From Micropterix aruncella (taxonomy: Eukaryota > Arthropoda > Insecta > Lepidoptera > Micropterigidae), in contig OX155980.1 in the NCBI GenBank assembly GCA_944548615.1, positions 36,958,381-37,022,380 of the forward strand: DNA of 64,000 nucleotides, read 5' to 3'. This document shows, one piece after another, positions 1 through 10,165 of the stretch. The stretch's first letter is position 1, and each line of letters starts with the position of its first letter. The notes below the pieces were generated by a model, which was not told the origin of the DNA, did no database searches, and saw only the letters and a list, made by a program, of their open reading frames with translations. The position numbers and the translations under genes are program-made.

Positions 1-86
1 AATAAAGGGGATCAAAGAAGAGAATAAGAAGACTCACGAATAGAAAGTTAGGATTATAGAGAGGTTAAAATAACAGGAAAACTTTT

Positions 87-687
87 AAGCTATTGCATAG
101 CTTTTATCGCGGGCCTAGGCCAGCGCGGCGACCGAATGAAGAAATTTCTTAACGAAAATTAATGATTTTAAACTGATAATTACGTCTAACCGAGTACTGC
201 TTACGATTCGAAAAAAATATATGTTAAACAAGAACATTTTCCTAATATTCTTAGCTTTGAATATTTTAGATTTTGTTTATATTACATAGTGTAATTAATT
301 TGTGAAATTAGGTCTAACCGAACACAAAAACGACTACTACGCAAATACTATCTGGCGTATTATTATGAAACCTGCACCATTTTAAAGATAATTTAATTAT
401 CTATCTTTTTATCTACGATTTTTTTCGAATAATCCTTTTTTTTTTGCATTATCGAATAAAAAATTCGTGCGCGGCGCTCTATCGGAAGACGTTTAAATTA
501 TTCCAAATCCTTTGCTTCCGCAGATGATTCGGAATAATTTCAACGTTTTCCGATAGAGCGCTGTTATCTGATATCAGAAAAAATAAAATAAATAATATAA
601 ATAAATAATTATAATTGCATAAGTTGTTAAAAATGCTATGCAATAGCTTTACCGCGGCAGTCCCCGAGTGCCACACGTATTTTTTTT
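87..687 (+). repeat. Repeat A, copy 1 (~600 bp hairpin-bearing interspersed repeat)
   Basis: It starts with AAGCTATTGCATAGCTTTTA and a CG-rich block (CGCGGGCCTAGGCCAGCGCG), continues AT-rich and ends GCTATGCAATAGC, CCGCGGCAGTCCCCGAGTGCC and a T-run. Near the centre it carries the arms of a long palindrome around GCGCTCTATCGG; in this copy the loop side has lost several bases. No protein is evident. The family has five copies in the window (here, 2629-3230 minus, 3663-4260, 6397-6974 and 41554-42163). Confidence 0.9.
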
Positions 688-1054
688 AGTAGAGATGTAA
701 GTAGAGATGGTTAGGAAGATGAAAAAATAAATTAAGGTAGTTCCTCAAGCAACTAGTCTGTAACGGTAGAATTAGAATCCGGAAAAAATATATTTTACGA
801 CGAATTTCTATATGGGCTCCACGAGTGCTACACAGATCATTGTATACCATACGAGTATACCGCTTTGTAACTTGTATGTCTGTCAAGTCACTGTTTGCGA
901 GTTATATGCGCATTTATTTTTACATTAAGTTTGTCCAAAATAAATTGCCATAACTAGGCAATATTTTGTACTTTATAAGCGGCTATACTAATAATTCTAT
1001 TTATTAAATTATTGAATCCTAAATAAATTACTGGTTGCCGGTTTGTTGATATGC

Positions 1055-2390
1055 GGGGGTTATTGGGCCCTTGCTGAGTTGGCCACGAAGACCCATTCTG
1101 TTCAGGGTTGGTCACACTCACGGGTCAACACCTATCCGACGGCCTCCACGCATGAAGTGCGAGCCTAGGTTGGACTCTGGCCTTATGGTCAGTTTCCCCT
1201 GGGAATCAAACTTCTGGCGCTCCTGGACGGTCTGCGCACCGTGCGGCGTAAGCCAATCGACTGTGCACTCTGACTAACAACTTGCGGTGTCAACTACAAC
1301 GGGCGAGCCCGTCACCACAGGACGTTTTAACGATTTTCTCGTTCTGTCGCCCTGCAGTGACTTTGGACAGAACAAATCCAACGTCCAGCTATGTCACAAC
1401 CCGCAAAAAGCCAACGCCTTACCGTGAGATAGCCAGTGTTACCTGGCGGGCCGACCCTCGCGCCCTTGCTTCCAATTGTGACCAGATTTCTCCGGTCTCT
1501 CGATTGGTTCCGAGTTCGAGGTCGCTTGCGCGGTCCTTTCCCTTACGAAGCGGTGAAACGGTGCACCGAATCTATCGCGGACCAAGGCGTCCTTTGCCCG
1601 ACTCTGAACCGGGATCGGATGGCCAATGGTCATTTCAAGAGCAGTCGCCGTAAGGTAGACAACCACCCCCGCTCTATAGGAAACAATACAGTTCCCAGAC
1701 TCCCCCGACTGTTAGTCGGAGAGCACAGTCGATTGGCTTGCGTCGCTCGGTGCGCAGACCGTTCAGGAGCGCCAGAGGTTTGATTCCCAGGGGAGACTGG
1801 TTGACCCAGTGTCCTACCCAGGTTCGCACCCCATGCGAGGAGGCCATCGGATGGGTGTTGACCCGTGAGTGTGACCGACCCTGAACACATGGGTCATCGT
1901 GGCCACCTCATCATGGGCCCATTAGCTCCCAACTCTGACTAACAGTCGGTGGAGTCTGGAAGCAGTACTGTTTCCTATAGAGCGGGGGTGGTTGCGGACC
2001 TTACGGCGACTGCTCTTGAAACGACCATCGGCCATCCGATCCTGGGTGAACAGCCGGGCAAAGGACGCTGTGGTCCGCGATAGATTCGGTATACACCGTT
2101 TCACCGCTTCGTAAGGGAGAGGACCGCGCAAGCGACCTCGAACTCGTAACCAATCGAGAGACCGGAGTAATCTAGTCACAATTGGAAGTAAGGGCGTGAG
2201 TGTCGGCCCGCCAGGTAACATTCCTGGCTATCTCGCGGTTAAGGCGTTGGCCTCTTACGGGCTTGTGACGTAGCTAGATGGTGGACTGTTTTGTCCCCAA
2301 GTCTTCTACGCTCACTCCAGGGAGATAGAACGATTAATCGTTAAAACTTCCTGAGGTGACGGGCTCGCCCGCTGTAGTCGACAACCCAAG
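1055..2390 (+). mobile_element. Repeat B, outer full-length copy, split by a second B copy
   Basis: Reading in the sense defined by the truncated copy at 42028, it begins GGGGGTTATTGGGCCC and ends GACAACCCAAG. It is flanked by the duplicated 12-mer TTGTTGATATGC at 1043-1054 and 2391-2402. Its body is interrupted at 1280-1931 by an inverted full-length B copy. After removing that copy and its duplication, about 671 bp remain. It is GC-richer than its surroundings and shows no coding capacity and no poly-A tail. 12-17-bp duplications and 3'-end-only copies suggest target-primed retroposition, i.e. a SINE-like element. Confidence 0.85.
1280..1931 (-). mobile_element. Repeat B, inner full-length copy inserted into another B
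   Basis: A 652-bp copy in the opposite orientation to its host copy, bounded by the 13-bp duplication ACTCTGACTAACA at 1267-1279 and 1932-1944. Its ends match the outer copy (GGGAGCTAATGGGCCC at the 5' end, ACACCGCAAG at the 3' end, on the minus strand). Confidence 0.87.
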
Positions 2391-2402
2391 TTGTTGATAT
2401 GC

Positions 2403-2628
2403 CAGCTTTTGGTTTTTTTTCTTGTTTGATGTCCCGGGTATAGATGTCAACCTCAACATTTTAACATGATCATTTGAAATCCGCAACAGTCCGTTTCTTT
2501 ATTCCACCATAGCTTGTAAGTGCTTTCACCGATTTAGAAGCGATTTTAAACTGTCATAATGTCAAATAAATAATGTCCAAACGTCCAAATGTCTATAAAA
2601 TAAGATAAATGCATAGTGTTTAGTATAA
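2403..2628. repeat. Repeat C, copy 1
   Basis: This stretch contains ccgtttctttattccaccat, gatttagaag and the run of 'gtccaaatgtc' motifs, all also found in the same order at 32625-32830. A third small fragment (ttattccaccatagctt) lies at 6359-6390. No coding potential was seen. Confidence 0.6.
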
Positions 2629-3230
2629 AAAAATACGTGTGACACTCGGGGACTGCCGCGGTAAACCTATTGCATAGCATTTTTAACAACTTATGCAATT
2701 ATAATTATTTATTTATTTTATTCATTTTATTTTTTCTGATATCAGATAACTGCGTTCTATCGGAAAACGTTGAAATTATTCCGAATCATTTGCGGCTGCG
2801 AAAGCAAATAATTCGGAATAATTTAAACGTCTTCCAATAGAGCGCCGCGCACGAATTTTTATTCGATAAAGCAAAAAACCGGATTATTCGAAAAAAATCG
2901 TAGATAAAAAGATAGATAATTAAATTATCTTTAAAATTGTGCAGGTTTCATAATAATACGCCAGATAGTATTTGCGGAGTAGTCGTTTTTATGTTCGGTT
3001 AGACCTAATTTCACAAATTAATTACACTATGTAATATAAACAAAATCTAAAATATTCAAAGCTAAGAATATTAGGAAAATATTCTTGTTTAACATATATT
3101 TTTTTCGAATCGTAAGCAGTACTCGTTTAGACGTAATTATCAGTTTAAAATCATTAATTTTCGTTAAGAAATTTCTTCATTCGGTCGCCGCGCTGGCCTA
3201 GGCCCGCGATAAAAGCTATGCAATAGCTTA
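2629..3230 (-). repeat. Repeat A, copy 2, inverted
   Basis: This is the reverse complement of copy 1 over its whole length, so copies 1 and 2 form a ~600-bp inverted pair around the repeat B nest. The hairpin arms are present at about 2753-2845. The end with the CCGCGG block again borders a T-run when read in the element direction. Confidence 0.92.
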
Positions 3231-3662
3231 AAAAAATGATTAAGGATATTTCGATAATGTATAAGTATCTATAGGGATAAATACATAAACTACAAATATT
3301 TAATATAAAACCGTTTTACAACTTGAACATCAAGCACAATCGACTGTGAGGCGGCGTTGACCGGCGCGAGGCTATAATATAATCGTCACTAGCGGCGCGC
3401 GATCGTCGCAGGCCGCTTGGCGGGCAGCCCTGCGATGCCACACTCAGAAAGCAGGGTCAACAGTCCTGGCTCACGTGAAGCCCTACTAAAGGCCAATTGC
3501 CCTGCGGAAGACGTCACGGTCCTTGGACAAGTCCTGTCGACTGACTCACAGAATGCGCGATCACTGCATGTTTATAGAGATCACAAGCGCCAACGGGGAC
3601 TTAACGGAGCGACTGCTTTCAGTTCTTTTCAGTTCACTTTTTGTATGCGCAGTCCTGTTTTT
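3231..3662. other. Spacer between repeat A copies 2 and 3, partly GC-rich
   Basis: The GC-rich part (about 3340-3630) has weak similarity to 10840-11000: both share ggctcac(g)tgaagccc and gtcctgtcgac-like blocks in the same order. It may be an old repeat. The ORFs here have no recognisable similarity. Confidence 0.35.
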
Positions 3663-4260
3663 AAGCTATTGCATAGCTTTTATCGCGGGCCTAAGCCAGC
3701 GCGGCGACCGAATGAAGAAATTTCTTAACGAACATTATTGATTTTAAACTGATAATTACGTCAAAACGAGTGCTGCTTACCATTCGAAAAAAATATATGT
3801 TAAACAAGAACATTTTCCTAATATTCTTAGCTCTGAATATTTTAGATTTTGTTTATATCACATAGTGTAATTAATTTGTGAAATTATGTCTAACCGAACA
3901 CAAAAACGACTACTACGCAAATACTATCTGGCGTATTATTATGAAACCTGCACCATTTTAAAGATAATTTAATTATCTATCTTTTTATCTACGATTTTTT
4001 TCGAATAATCCGTTTTTTTTGCTTTATCGAATAAAAAATTCGTGAGCGGCGCTCTATCGGAAGACGTTTAAATTATTCCGAATCATTTGCTTCCACAGCC
4101 GCAAATGATTCGGAATAATTTCAACGTTTTCCGATAGAGCGCACTTATCTGATATCAGAAAAAAAATAAATAAATAAATAATTATAATTGCATAAGTTGT
4201 TAAAAATGCTATGCAATAGTTTTACCGCGGCAGTCCCCGAGTGCCACGCGTATTTTTTTA
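3663..4260 (+). repeat. Repeat A, copy 3 (best hairpin)
   Basis: A full-length direct copy of copy 1. The palindrome at 4049-4142 is nearly perfect: arms of about 42 bp beginning GCGCTCTATCGG and ending CCGATAGAGCGC, with the loop ttccacagcc. Confidence 0.92.
4049..4142. repeat. Long stem-loop inside repeat A
   Basis: Inverted arms of about 42 bp read GCGCTCTATCGGAAGACGTT and its near-complement, enclosing the loop ttccacagcc. The same structure is recognisable in the other copies of repeat A (e.g. 41931-42019). It would fold into a strong hairpin if transcribed. Confidence 0.9.
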
Positions 4261-6396
4261 CTTTTTTTAGTTGTTGTTCTTATGTAATATATATATAGAA
4301 ACTCAAGAATTATACCACCCGTTAGTTTTTAAAGATTCAGATAGTGTGCGGTTTTATTACATTTGACGAGGTATTGGGTGTCTTCTCCCCTTAACACGCC
4401 AGTTAATTGAGGCCTTTGTCTTAGCAATTTTGAAATATCCGCTCAGTTTCCATTTGTATTGATATCGGTTGAGCACATATATTGCACTCCTTTGAGATGT
4501 TATCAAAGCTCACGGTGGAAACTGACAGTAGTGTAATAATAACCGCCTCCGTTTACCGTGTTGAGGATACTATCAAGCCTTTGTACCTTACAGGCAAGGT
4601 ACTTAATTATTTTTGTGTGAATAGCTTTAGTGCTCGCCTCAAAGTAGAATATTAATAATATGAACGCATATTCAATTTACCCATCCTTTGTGTTACCGTT
4701 CATGTTTTTGATACGCTGCAATATCGTGCAGTAAAGCAAGCCGAACACACGTGTCATGGACAGGGATGAAATCCAATCATCCTCTTTGAAAGTTCAACTC
4801 GTGTAAATGCTGTTTAGCGTAAAAGCAAAATTCACCTTTTAGTCTGACAAGTAAAATAATTACAATTTTATAGGCACGTCAATTACCAATCAAGGAAAAA
4901 ATGTATGACATCATTTCAATTACAATTCAATGATTTAAGAGTAGATATGTGAAAAAAATGTAAATTATTACGGATGCTTACATTTTTTTTTATGAAACTT
5001 GGTATTTTATTTGCTTAATTTTATTTTGCAGTCTCCCCTATATAAAAATATTTTCTAAAATGATCCTTCCCTCTTACTCGTTGGTATATATTCGCTCATG
5101 ATTGATTTTTTTACCTTGTCCACTAATTCGAAAATCAAAACCATTCGACAGTAAATAATAAGAACGACAGACAGTAGCCGCTCCTTTCCCTAAATAAAAA
5201 AACCATTTTATATGATGTATATATAATAGTAAAAAATAGTTTTACTTGACTGTATTCGGCTAAATATAGTTTTGAGTAGTCAAAATCAGTTTTCACTAAG
5301 GGGCTTCCTAGTTTAGTCTTAAAAACTAGTTTAGGCTTAAAAAAGCTAGTGTTATCTAATCATTCTTTGACGGTAACTATAATTATATTGCTCACCTATG
5401 TAAGTAACTGTGTAAAATATTTGTCATATTTGTACATACATATCGAGCGGTTTCATGCTTCAGAGGCAATGTGATTCTAACATCTAAATATAGCTTAAAT
5501 CCAAATAAAATAGAATTCTCTATAAAATGGATAAATATAGGTATATTGATTTAAGTGCTAACATAAGTCTCAAATGCCTTCGGGAATATCTAGCTTGGTC
5601 GTTGGTCTGGTATTCCGTTTCTCTCCTTACTACGAGTGTGCATTTGCGAGATTAGCTAAACCCCGGTGGAGATTGTGGTCGACTAGGAAACACGTCGTTG
5701 ACGTGACGTGTCGCTGTATGAATACATTATTTCTGTTCGAACTCAAAGACCCAACTGAAAATGTTTTTAAAGAATGTATGTATTCATCGTGTCAATGTAT
5801 GTATTCATGTATCTGTTCATGTATGTATCCATGTATGCCTCACTATAGAGGAGGCTATTGGAGAAGCGTTCAAGCAAGAGCAAACGTATTTTTTTTCTCA
5901 AAATCCACATATTTAATTCCATTTTGTTAAGTAAGTTAAAATGCGTCTAGGATTATCATGAAATTAGTCAACAACGAATAAATTAGAAGCAGGGAATGCA
6001 TTCAAAAATGCTGATTCAGTTATACATAAAAGTATCCAAATCAAAAAACAATCAAAGAAGGCCGCTTACAGAAACGTCACTCAGCGTAAAGTTCCAGCAA
6101 AAGTGAACTTATCAACTTTATTTGTCCTAAGGACTAATGGTAGTTTTAGATCAACAGAAATATATATTCATGATTAATGAAAAATATTTCCTTTGGTAAA
6201 TAATAACGAACTAGTAGTTTTGTAGTCCTCTCCATTTAAAATAGCAGTTGTTGTTCGAAGATTTCTGGTAGTTGCCAGAAATCGCTACTAGAGCCAAATG
6301 TGTTTGATATATTTAAGATAGTTACATTTTTCCGCGTAGGTATATGGGCATTTTTTATGTTATTCCACCATAGCTTTAGCTTTATTCCACATTTGT
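4261..6396. other. Unrecognised AT-rich stretch
   Basis: No exon, transposase or RT similarity was seen. A low-complexity tract of ATGTATTCATG-like units lies at 5770-5845 and creates a Cys/Met/Tyr-rich spurious ORF. The end (6359-6390) carries a repeat C fragment. Confidence 0.5.
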
Positions 6397-6974
6397 CGGC
6401 CGGCGCAGGCCAGCGCTGCGACCGAATGAAGAAATTTCTTAACGAAAATGAATGATTTTAAACTGATAATTACGTCTAAACGAGTACTGCTTACGATTAA
6501 AAAAAAATATATGTTAAACAAGAACATTTTCCTAATATTCTTAGCTTTGAATATTTTAGATATTGTTTATATTACATAGAGTAATTAATTTGTGAAATTA
6601 GGTCTAACCAAACACAAAAACGACTACTACGCAAATACTATCTGGCGTATTATTATGAAACCTGCACCATTTTAAAGATAATTTAATTATCTATTTTTTC
6701 ATCTACGATTTTTTTCGAATAATCCGGTTTTTTTGCTTTACCGAATAAAAAATTCGTGCGCGGCGCTCTATCGAAAGAGGTTTATAATTCCGAATCATTT
6801 GCTTCCGCAGCCGTAAATGATTCGGAATAATTTCAACGTTTTAATAGAACGCAGTTATCTGATATCAGAAAAAATAAAATAAATAAATAATTATAATTGC
6901 ATAAGTTGTAAAAAATTCTATGCAATAGCTTTACCGCGGCAGTCCCCGAGTGCCACACGTATTTTTTTTTTTTT
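6397..6974 (+). repeat. Repeat A, copy 4, 5'-truncated
   Basis: It lacks the first ~35 bp (the CTATTGCATAGC palindrome) and begins in the CG-rich block beside a fragment of repeat C. The internal hairpin region has small deletions. It ends in the usual CCGAGTGCCACACG plus T-run and abuts repeat D. Confidence 0.88.
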
Positions 6975-7153
6975 AAATCACAAACGACTTTCATTTAATC
7001 ATCAAACGACACTCAAACCGTACATGATTCGGCCATATTTTAGATTTCAATGAATTAGATTTGAAAGGTTCATTAGGATTAATAAACGCTTATGAAGAGT
7101 TACAATTTAATAAATTTTAGGTGGTACGAAGTTCACCGGGTCATCATCTAGTA
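6975..7153 (+). repeat. Repeat D, copy 1
   Basis: The sequence from acaaacgactttcatttaat to aagttcaccgggtca is repeated in direct orientation at 8344-8510 with few differences. The repeat ends next to ctagtatatgtataaaaatg, which resembles common lepidopteran interspersed repeats (from memory, not checked). Confidence 0.8.
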
Positions 7154-7429
7154 TATGTATAAAAATGAATCGCCGTGCGTTAGTCTCGCAGGATCTGGGA
7201 AATGACGGGACCGATTTGAATTATTTTTCTTTTATTTTGTTTAGCTTGATTCAGGGGTGGTTTACAAAAAAAAATATTTAGGAAAAACTCAAAGAAACAA
7301 CTGAAAATCGAAAAAATCGAAATTGGTCATTTTGGGAACATTGGCCACTTTCTAGATGGCTATCGCAGCGATCGTATTGTTTGATAGCTGCGCTATCCAT
7401 ACAATAACTGTTATTCATTCCGTACAATG

Positions 7430-7866
7430 TGTAAAATTTCAAAAAGTCGAAAAGTCAAAAAATGCGAATGTCAAAAAAGTCAAAAAAGTCGGAGGAGTCG
7501 CAAAAGCCAAAAAAGTCGAAAAAGTCGAAAAAGTCGAAAAGGTCGAAAAAGTCGGAAAGTCGAAAAAGTCGAAAAAGTCGAAAAAGCCGAAAAAGTCAAA
7601 GAAGTCACTAAAGTCTAAAAAGTAGAAAAAGTCGAAAAAGTCGGAAAAGTCAAAAAAGTCCATAGGTCGATAAAGTCGAAAGAGTGGAAAAAGTAAAAAA
7701 GTCTTAAACGTCGGAAAGGTCGCAAAAGTTAAAAAAGTCGCAAAAGTCGAAAAAGTTGGAAAAATCGAAAAGGTCAATAAAGTCGAAAAAGTAAAAAAGT
7801 CGAAAAAGTAGAAAAGTCGGAAAAGTCGAAAAGTCGAAGTCGAAGTCAAAGTCGATTTCGATTTCG
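7430..7866. repeat. 9-bp tandem array, unit AAAAAGTCG, block 1
   Basis: About 45 units with many point variants and small indels, grading into gaagtcgaagtc and gatttcgattt at the right edge. Because the unit is three codons long, several frames on both strands stay open (Lys-Lys-Val/Ser or Phe-Asp-Phe-rich); these are not genes. Confidence 0.95.
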
Positions 7867-8055
7867 ATTTTCGAGTTTTAAAGGGTGTCGCTAGGTTGGG
7901 GGTGAGGGGGGGGGGTGTTGTAGGATTAATGATATTAATATTCAGATGAATTACGTTCCTGGCTACTTGACAGGAAAGTCTTGGGGTGACACAACAGTTT
8001 TTTTTAATGACATAACCACGAATTTGGACTTAGTTTGGGGATTTCAATACTGTAA

Positions 8056-8110
8056 AGCAGCGGTTCCCAAACTTTTAATTTCGCGTACCACTCACGAAAT
8101 TATAAATCAG
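8056..8110. mobile_element. Possible hAT-like terminal fragment
   Basis: The sequence GCAGCGGTTCCCAAACTTTT resembles the terminal inverted repeat of many hAT transposons (CAG.GGTTC.CAAA). It sits in the spacer between the two 9-bp blocks. No opposing terminus or 8-bp duplication was found. Confidence 0.3.
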
Positions 8111-8177
8111 TAAAATCGGTTTAAAAAATTGTTCAAAATGGTAAAGTAATAAAAACTGCAACAACCGTTTATGACGA

Positions 8178-8292
8178 AAAAGTCGGAAAAGTCGAAAAGT
8201 CGGAAAAGTCGAAAAAGTCGAAAGTCAAAAGAGACGAAAATGTCCAAAAAGTCGAAAAATGCAAAAAAGTCGAAAAAGTCGGAAAAGAAGAA
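8178..8292. repeat. 9-bp tandem array, unit AAAAAGTCG, block 2
   Basis: A second, shorter and more degenerate block of the same 9-bp unit in the same orientation, about 310 bp from block 1. Confidence 0.92.
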
Positions 8293-8339
8293 AAAGCATT
8301 TATATTTCATCATGTAAATTAAATACATTGAATTTATTT

Positions 8340-8518
8340 TAATTACAAACGACTTTCATTTAATCACCAAACGAAACTCAAACCGTACATGACTCGGCCA
8401 TATTATAGATTTCAATGAATTGGATTTAGAAGGTTGATTAGGACCAATAATAAACGCTTATGAAGAGTTACAATCAAATAAATTTTAGGTGGTACTAAGT
8501 TCACCGGGTCAGCTAGTA
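8340..8518 (+). repeat. Repeat D, copy 2
   Basis: A direct repeat of 6975-7153, ending aagttcaccgggtcagctag. The two D copies bracket the two blocks of the 9-bp array. Confidence 0.8.
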
Positions 8519-9404
8519 AATGTATATTATAAAAACATTAGCATACTGTTATAAATAAGTACCTACTTATATATAATATGATATCTTAGTATAATATGAT
8601 AATACATACTTACATTTTGAATTGCTAATTTTTGATATAATATAGAAGTAGAATTATTAAGAATTGAATACTAAGAATTAAATTGGAGCCGTAAGTTCGT
8701 GTAATATACATATGTAGGAATATGTTCACACAGGGGTCTTTAATAATGCCTCGTATTCTTTCCTATATTTATTTGTCAAGGTCTAGTTCCCACGCCTTCC
8801 ACTCTGGAACCCTAAGGTCTAAACCGGTGTTTAGTTTTCTATATAAATTACAATTACCAAACCGACAGTTATAAGAGCGACCTATTGAGTGGCTGCATTG
8901 TAGAAGTTTCACCTTGATCGCAATGCCTAACGAATAATGCTATTTATAAGGCAGACGGCATCGAAACAATATTACAATATCTTTAATATTTATACTTATT
9001 ACGAAAAATAGTTCATCTCTCTAAGCTACCTCTATTATTTATATGTTAAAACATACGAGGTGAATTTGATAATTTTTGATTGTCGTTTTACGTGTGTGAT
9101 AATTGAGCATTTATTTTCTGCCTTTAGTTATTATTATTATTACTATTTTCTTTGATTATTTGTTGCATTAGTTTCATGCTATGGATTTCTTTGTTTTTTT
9201 GTTTGTTTTTGTTTCATCTCTATTTCAAATTTTATTTTGTTTTGAATTTTATCTTATTTGGTTTCATCCTTATCTTGTTTTTGTTTCATCTTATATTTGT
9301 GTTTTAAACATTTATTATTATGACATATCCAACTGTATTTGCAATTTTGGGTGAATGAAAGACTATTGAATATTGAATATAATATTTCTCTCTTGTTTTG
9401 TGGT
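8519..9404. other. AT-rich upstream flank of the TTC39 gene
   Basis: Nothing recognisable as a gene. A T/G-rich low-complexity tract (tttgttttt, gtttcatc units) occupies about 9170-9300 just upstream of the CpG-rich promoter segment. Confidence 0.5.
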
Positions 9405-9598
9405 GCAATATAGCGGGCAGGCAACACTGCCGAGGCGCCGCGACGCCTGCGGACGCCGGCGCTGCCTGCCAACCGCCAATTCGCTGCGATACGTCAAGCG
9501 GGACGGACGCGCGAACTGTTGGCCGTTTTGTACGCGACGGATTACGGCCGGTGGATTTAAAAATCTCGGCGCGCGCAAAGGTTGCAGATCTAACCGTC
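9405..9598 (+). promoter_or_regulatory. TTC39B: CpG-rich 5' UTR / promoter region of the TTC39 gene
   Basis: The segment is strongly GC- and CpG-rich inside AT-rich surroundings and abuts the first coding exon. It likely holds the transcription start and 5' UTR. No convincing TATA box was seen. The exon 1 frame stays open upstream to an ATG at 9398, so an N-terminal extension of 67 codons is formally possible. I preferred the ATG at 9599 because it has G at +4 and the upstream reading looks like GC-rich noise. The transcription start is not determinable from sequence alone. Confidence 0.55.
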
Positions 9599-9673
9599 AT
9601 GGCAGCTGGGACCTCCAAGGACTTGGCCGTCGTCGGATCGTCCTATCGAGTCGTCGACACCGACATCGACGAG
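9599..9673 (+). CDS. TTC39B: TTC39-family protein, coding exon 1
   Basis: Twenty-five codons, starting MAAGTSKDLAVV and ending TDIDE, followed by the donor gtaatt at 9674. The exon ends in phase 0. The N-terminus is poorly conserved in this family, so this exon is identified by its position, its CpG-rich context, a good donor and its in-frame junction with exon 2, not by similarity. The residues are Ser/Thr/Val-rich with an acidic end (DTDIDE) that continues into the acidic exon 2 peptide. No signal peptide or membrane segment is present, which suits a soluble intracellular TPR protein. Intron 1 is then about 20.2 kb. Confidence 0.78.
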
Positions 9674-10104
9674 GTAATTGCTATTTTCTTCTACTGTGAT
9701 TTTCAATTCCGCAGAACCGAATAGAAACGTCAGTCTGCCTACCGCGAGTGGATGCTTTTTCCCGGAAATCTATAGTCAAAATATGGTGTAAAAATATCAA
9801 AACAAGTAAAATCGACAATGGGCTAGTTACTAGTCAAAAATAATTTTATTTAAAATTTTGGATAAAAATTAGAAAAGAAACACGAAATAATTATTTCGAG
9901 ATTACTGAATTGTCGTTTTGAACGCTTGCGAAAAGTATCATGGGGAGATTAATACTGTTTTTTTATTATTATTTTACTGCCGATTTTCTGCGTTTTAACA
10001 ACTACAATTCTTTACCATTTCATTAGACCAACCGTAAATTTCAGTACAAATTTACAATTTGTAATAGCTTATAACTTTGATCAGTGTGATTGAATTTAGC
10101 CCGT

Positions 10105-10165
10105 GTAGTTTGTAGCATCCGACGTTTTGGCGATGTTACAACCGCCGTTGTCCAGGTAGACTATC
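10105..10165 (+). repeat. Repeat G fragment
   Basis: It shares gtttgtagca-ccgacgttt, gatgtt-caacc and gttgtccagg-tagact with 22605-22675. Only one arm of the palindrome of that copy is present here. Confidence 0.65.

Noticed and set aside
1282..1783. 115- and 123-codon frames in the repeat B nest
   Set aside because: They change with each B copy, overlap in several frames and match nothing recognisable; GC-rich sequence keeps frames open by chance.
5574..5930. 118-codon plus-strand frame with a Cys/Met/Tyr-rich middle
   Set aside because: The middle is a low-complexity ATGTATTCATG tract; no conserved motif and no supporting splice structure.
7439..7849. 136-codon minus-strand frame rich in Phe/Asp, and the matching Lys-rich plus frames
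   Set aside because: Pure products of the 9-bp AAAAAGTCG array; any frame without a stop stays open because the unit is three codons long.
7430..8292. CRISPR-like array
   Set aside because: Units are 9 bp and contiguous without spacers, and the window is clearly eukaryotic.
9304..9618. 104-codon minus-strand frame over the TTC39 promoter and exon 1
   Set aside because: Antisense shadow of a CpG-rich exon and 5' UTR.
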